DNA of 64,000 nucleotides from contig NC_064213.1 of NCBI RefSeq assembly GCF_023101765.2, forward strand, positions 11,904,001 to 11,968,000, in the 5' to 3' direction. This DNA comes from Spodoptera frugiperda. Its lineage: Eukaryota; Arthropoda; Insecta; Lepidoptera; Noctuidae. This document shows positions 61,584 to 64,000 of the stretch, in pieces. Below the pieces are notes generated by a model that made no database searches, had not been told where the DNA came from, and was given only the letters and a program-made list of their open reading frames with translations. Each line of letters begins with the position of its first letter. The first letter of the stretch is position 1. Both the position numbers and the translations under genes were made by a program.

Positions 61584-61800
61584 ATGAAGGCACAAGAGCG
61601 TGTGGCAGGTCACCGATATGATGGACGGATCAAATTAAAACTGCATTCAATGATCCAATTTAACAATGCACGAGAAAGGCTGCAGCGCGCGAGGAGTGGC
61701 GACGAATTGTTAAGCTTGCCACCACGCCTACATGATGGCTGCGACCACTCTGCCAAGAGTGTAACGACTACGAAGAAGAAATAAAGAGTTACATATAGGT
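61584..61800 (+). pseudogene. Decayed C-terminal tail of a LINE reverse transcriptase
   Basis: In the frame that is not the open one, it reads DEGTRACGRSPI, stop, WTDQIKTAFNDPI, stop, QCTRKAAAREEWRRIVKLAT. This matches the terminal GRP-x-RW-x-D-x-IK ... REEWR-x-IV-x-A pattern of many insect non-LTR elements. Several stops make it inactive. An AATAAAG string follows at 61780. The 66-codon open frame here is therefore accidental. Confidence 0.55.
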
Positions 61801-61934
61801 GTGTATAATAACATTTAGGTACTTTGTCCGTAGTGACAAAGTCATTTTAATTCTCTTAAGAGCCTTAGGAAATCAATGGCGAAGTGTCACCGTAAAAATA
61901 AGTCATAATTCACAATTATGAGGTTTTTATTGGA

Positions 61935-62060
61935 TAATGGTAGTAACGAGCAGACGGATCACCTGATAGTATAGGCGAAGTCAGTGTTGCCTGCTGACAC
62001 CCACATCACTAGAAGAGGTAGCCCGAAGTATAGCCAGTGTTTTCTTAAATAGAGTTCAGC
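61935..62060. repeat. Dispersed lepidopteran repeat, 5' fragment
   Basis: Contains CGAGCAGACGGATCACCTGA and CTGACACCCACATCACTAGA, the left half of the CAAGCGTTGTTTCA family. The right half is missing. Confidence 0.45.
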
Positions 62061-62134
62061 CTCTCATGCTACTTTTTGGCAGTTATGATTCCCGTGAAAG
62101 TGTTACAAGAAAATAGGTTTTTTTTAGATATAAG

Positions 62135-62415
62135 CCGGTAAACAAGCAGACGGATCGCCTGAAGATAAGCAACAGCCGCCGTCTGTGAGCACCCGAAACA
62201 CTACAGACGTTACAAGTGTGTCGCCGGCTTTTTGGGGATTAGGAATTTAAGGATTGTTTGGGAGTCGACGACTGGGAAGATTGGGAAGGGGGGTAATTGA
62301 GCCTCCGGTAACCTAACTCTCACAACGAAACATAACGGAAGCGTTATTTCACGTCGGTTTTCTGTGAGGCCGTAGTATCACTCCGGTCGAGATCGATTCG
62401 TATTGAAGCATGGGT
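62135..62415. repeat. Dispersed lepidopteran repeat (CAAGCGTTGTTTCA family), fullest copy
   Basis: Ordered blocks: AAGCAGACGGATCGCCTGAAG, GAGCACCCGAAACACTACAG, GTTACAAGTGTGTCGCCGGC, TTAGGAATTTAAGGATTG, GAGCCTCCGGTAACCT, CGGAAGCGTTATTTCACGTC and GGTTTTCTGTGAGGCCG. It is the longest of five copies and helps define the family. Confidence 0.65.
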
Positions 62416-62987
62416 CTCCCACACCTAAAGGTTTTTTTATTCAGTTAGAAGTTGAATCATAGTTAGATAGGCTCTTAATTTTTTATAATATTGTAGGTTA
62501 GCCTCTTTATTTCCTTAATGGTTTTTGTTTTTCAAAATATTTTCGAAATTTCATTAATTTACAGTACCTACGTACTACTGAAACGTTTTCAAAACACGAG
62601 AATCTATGAATTTAAATATTGAACACAAAATAAAGTGTTGCAAGCGACAAGTTATCACTATTATCGCAACACACATAGGTACTTAGCAGGAATGTGACTG
62701 TAAATTACCTACTTATTGATTGAAACAATTAACTTCACTTGATATGATAAAAGGATTATTTTTTATATCTGATAAGTGGCCGACGATCGGCCACTTGGCA
62801 TCGGATTCTTGTAAGGAAATATACTAACTTAAATATTATTTTCAAATAATTATTATTACCAATTTAACTTCAAAATTCGGAAAATATAGAAGTGCGATTA
62901 CTAGTAAAGCCGCGAGTGTGAACGTAATGAATTTAAATTGGTTTTGGCATTAGATTTAAAAAAAAAACTATTTTTTTTACAAGTTGC

Positions 62988-63052
62988 ATTTTCTCGCATA
63001 AATTATTGCACTTTTTCTAATTAAAAAGGTAGCAATAATTTACGCAGAAAAT
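62988..63052. repeat. Imperfect hairpin upstream of the last gene
   Basis: ATTTTCTcgcaTAAATTATTGC pairs with GCAATAATTTACGCAGAAAAT, with only small bulges. The loop itself contains a second small stem (CTTTTT...AAAAAG). The hairpin ends about 75 bases before the ATG at 63126, so it could lie in the promoter or 5' UTR. Confidence 0.7.
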
Positions 63053-63125
63053 CTTGAAATAGATGCCAAAAACATTTTAAATTGTATGTTGGAATAGGTT
63101 GCGGTAGCTCGCGTATCTAGTAACG

Positions 63126-63265
63126 ATGTCGGAATCTGTGAATGTGGTGGATCAGGTCGCGGACTCGCAGGAACCGGAGTCTAACTCTGGCGTCGAGCTG
63201 AAGAGGGACTTGCTGAAGGTCGTCTCCGACCACGAACAGGCTGCCATGTTGAAGAACATGAATGA
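63126..63265 (+). CDS. First coding exon of an unidentified gene, cut by the window end
   Basis: ATG at 63126 (context AACGATGTC) opens 46 codons plus two bases, then a strong donor GTAAGT at 63266. The peptide begins MSESVNVVDQVADSQEPESN and continues with GVELKRDLLKVVSDHEQAAM, then LKNMN. It is acidic first and then predicted helical or coiled-coil; no signal peptide or membrane segment. I do not recognise the family from this part alone. The remaining exons must lie to the right; 63266-64000 is intron with no further exon seen. The GC-richer leader (GTTGCGGTAGCTCGCG) supports a real 5' end. Confidence 0.65.
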
Positions 63266-64000
63266 GTAAGTACCATTTCACGATTAAATTTGTATACCTA
63301 CTGCAATTCTAAAGCTTATCAGAAATAAGAGTGAGAAAATCTAAGTTATATCTAGTCTATGAACATTAGGATCTCGAAATCGGTGAAAATTCATCGTTCA
63401 AAACCCACCAAGGACCCACCAAAAACGTGATAACTCCAAAAAAATTTTACTAATTTCTCATCAAACCTTGAAGGATCCGTTTCAAATCATAGAATTATAC
63501 ATTTTATCACGAAAGACGTTCATTATCACGTTATAAATGTGTTTACGTAAGCGATAAATTATTTGGAGTGCGTTTTACTAAAAAATGTAAGTATCGTCAG
63601 TTATCGAGACTATCTTTCGATTATATTATATTATGTTGACTCAGTGTGCTTTGTAGTGTGAATACATAATTATGTCGCCAGTCGCTACACTGGTGTTGCT
63701 ATCGTATCGTTGCTATCATCATTTCAAGGTCTCATTGCAATTCTTTCGATAGTACCTGTTTTATCTATGTATACTATAGTCGATTTCGTTACGATTATTT
63801 GCACATCATTATTGGCTAGACATTTGTAGATCAGCATTGTTGATGCTATAATCACTCGCTACTACAACTTCAATTGTATGCCTATAGCCTGCGTTGTCTA
63901 CTATCATTTACACAGGATCTATCAAAACCGTATTCATTACGAGTAGAAAATTTTCACTACGGTACCTATACATTGTACGAATCCTAAATGCCTGGTCAGA

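Noticed and set aside
61584..61784. Small 66-aa gene
   Set aside because: Another frame of the same bases carries recognisable LINE C-terminal motifs broken by stops, so the open frame is accidental.

Overview
The window is eukaryotic and almost certainly from a moth or butterfly, probably a noctuid-like moth (inference). The background is AT-rich and gene-sparse. Genes are split into short exons with clean GT/AG introns. (TTAGG)-type repeats carry a TRAS-like non-LTR retrotransposon. Dispersed repeats typical of Lepidoptera occur throughout: Helitron copies inserted between A and T, tRNA-derived SINEs, and piggyBac- and Harbinger-type elements.

The left third holds conserved nuclear RNA genes. 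CNOT3 (+, 979-4754, 3' half only) is a subunit of the CCR4-NOT deadenylase. A long AT-rich 3' region follows, containing a 1.8-kb fold-back element. DDX47 (-, 11635-18426, 8 exons, 479 aa) is a ribosome-biogenesis DEAD-box helicase. PHF5A (+, 19597-20287, 3 exons, 110 aa) is an SF3b splicing factor. DDX47 and PHF5A are head-to-head across about 1.2 kb, and PHF5A is tail-to-tail with a KIF12-type kinesin (-, 21073-37406, 13 coding exons, 624 aa). I rebuilt all exon chains by hand; every junction is in frame and uses GT/AG.

The middle (37.4-49.2 kb) is mostly repeat. A 2.35-kb interstitial telomere-like array runs from 39701 to 42052. It is built mainly of an 11-bp unit alternating TTAGG and TTTAGG, with pure TTAGG blocks around two 5'-truncated TRAS-like copies that differ at one base over 402 bp. 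A decayed LINE lies at 47.2-48.7 kb. An orphan exon-like signal-anchor sequence lies at 43270.

The right third holds an unnamed secreted, low-complexity protein gene (+, 49230-59742). A 21-base first coding exon and a 5.6-kb intron complete a good signal peptide. The 479-aa product is rich in Asp/Arg/Tyr and then in Tyr-Gly-Gln repeats; an extracellular matrix or cuticle role is inferred. The window ends in the first coding exon of an unidentified gene (+, 63126-63265). Nothing indicates an operon, CRISPR array or bacterial-type system. The most unusual structures are the telomere-like array, the fold-back element, the microexon-encoded signal peptide and several intact target-site/terminal-repeat transposon structures.
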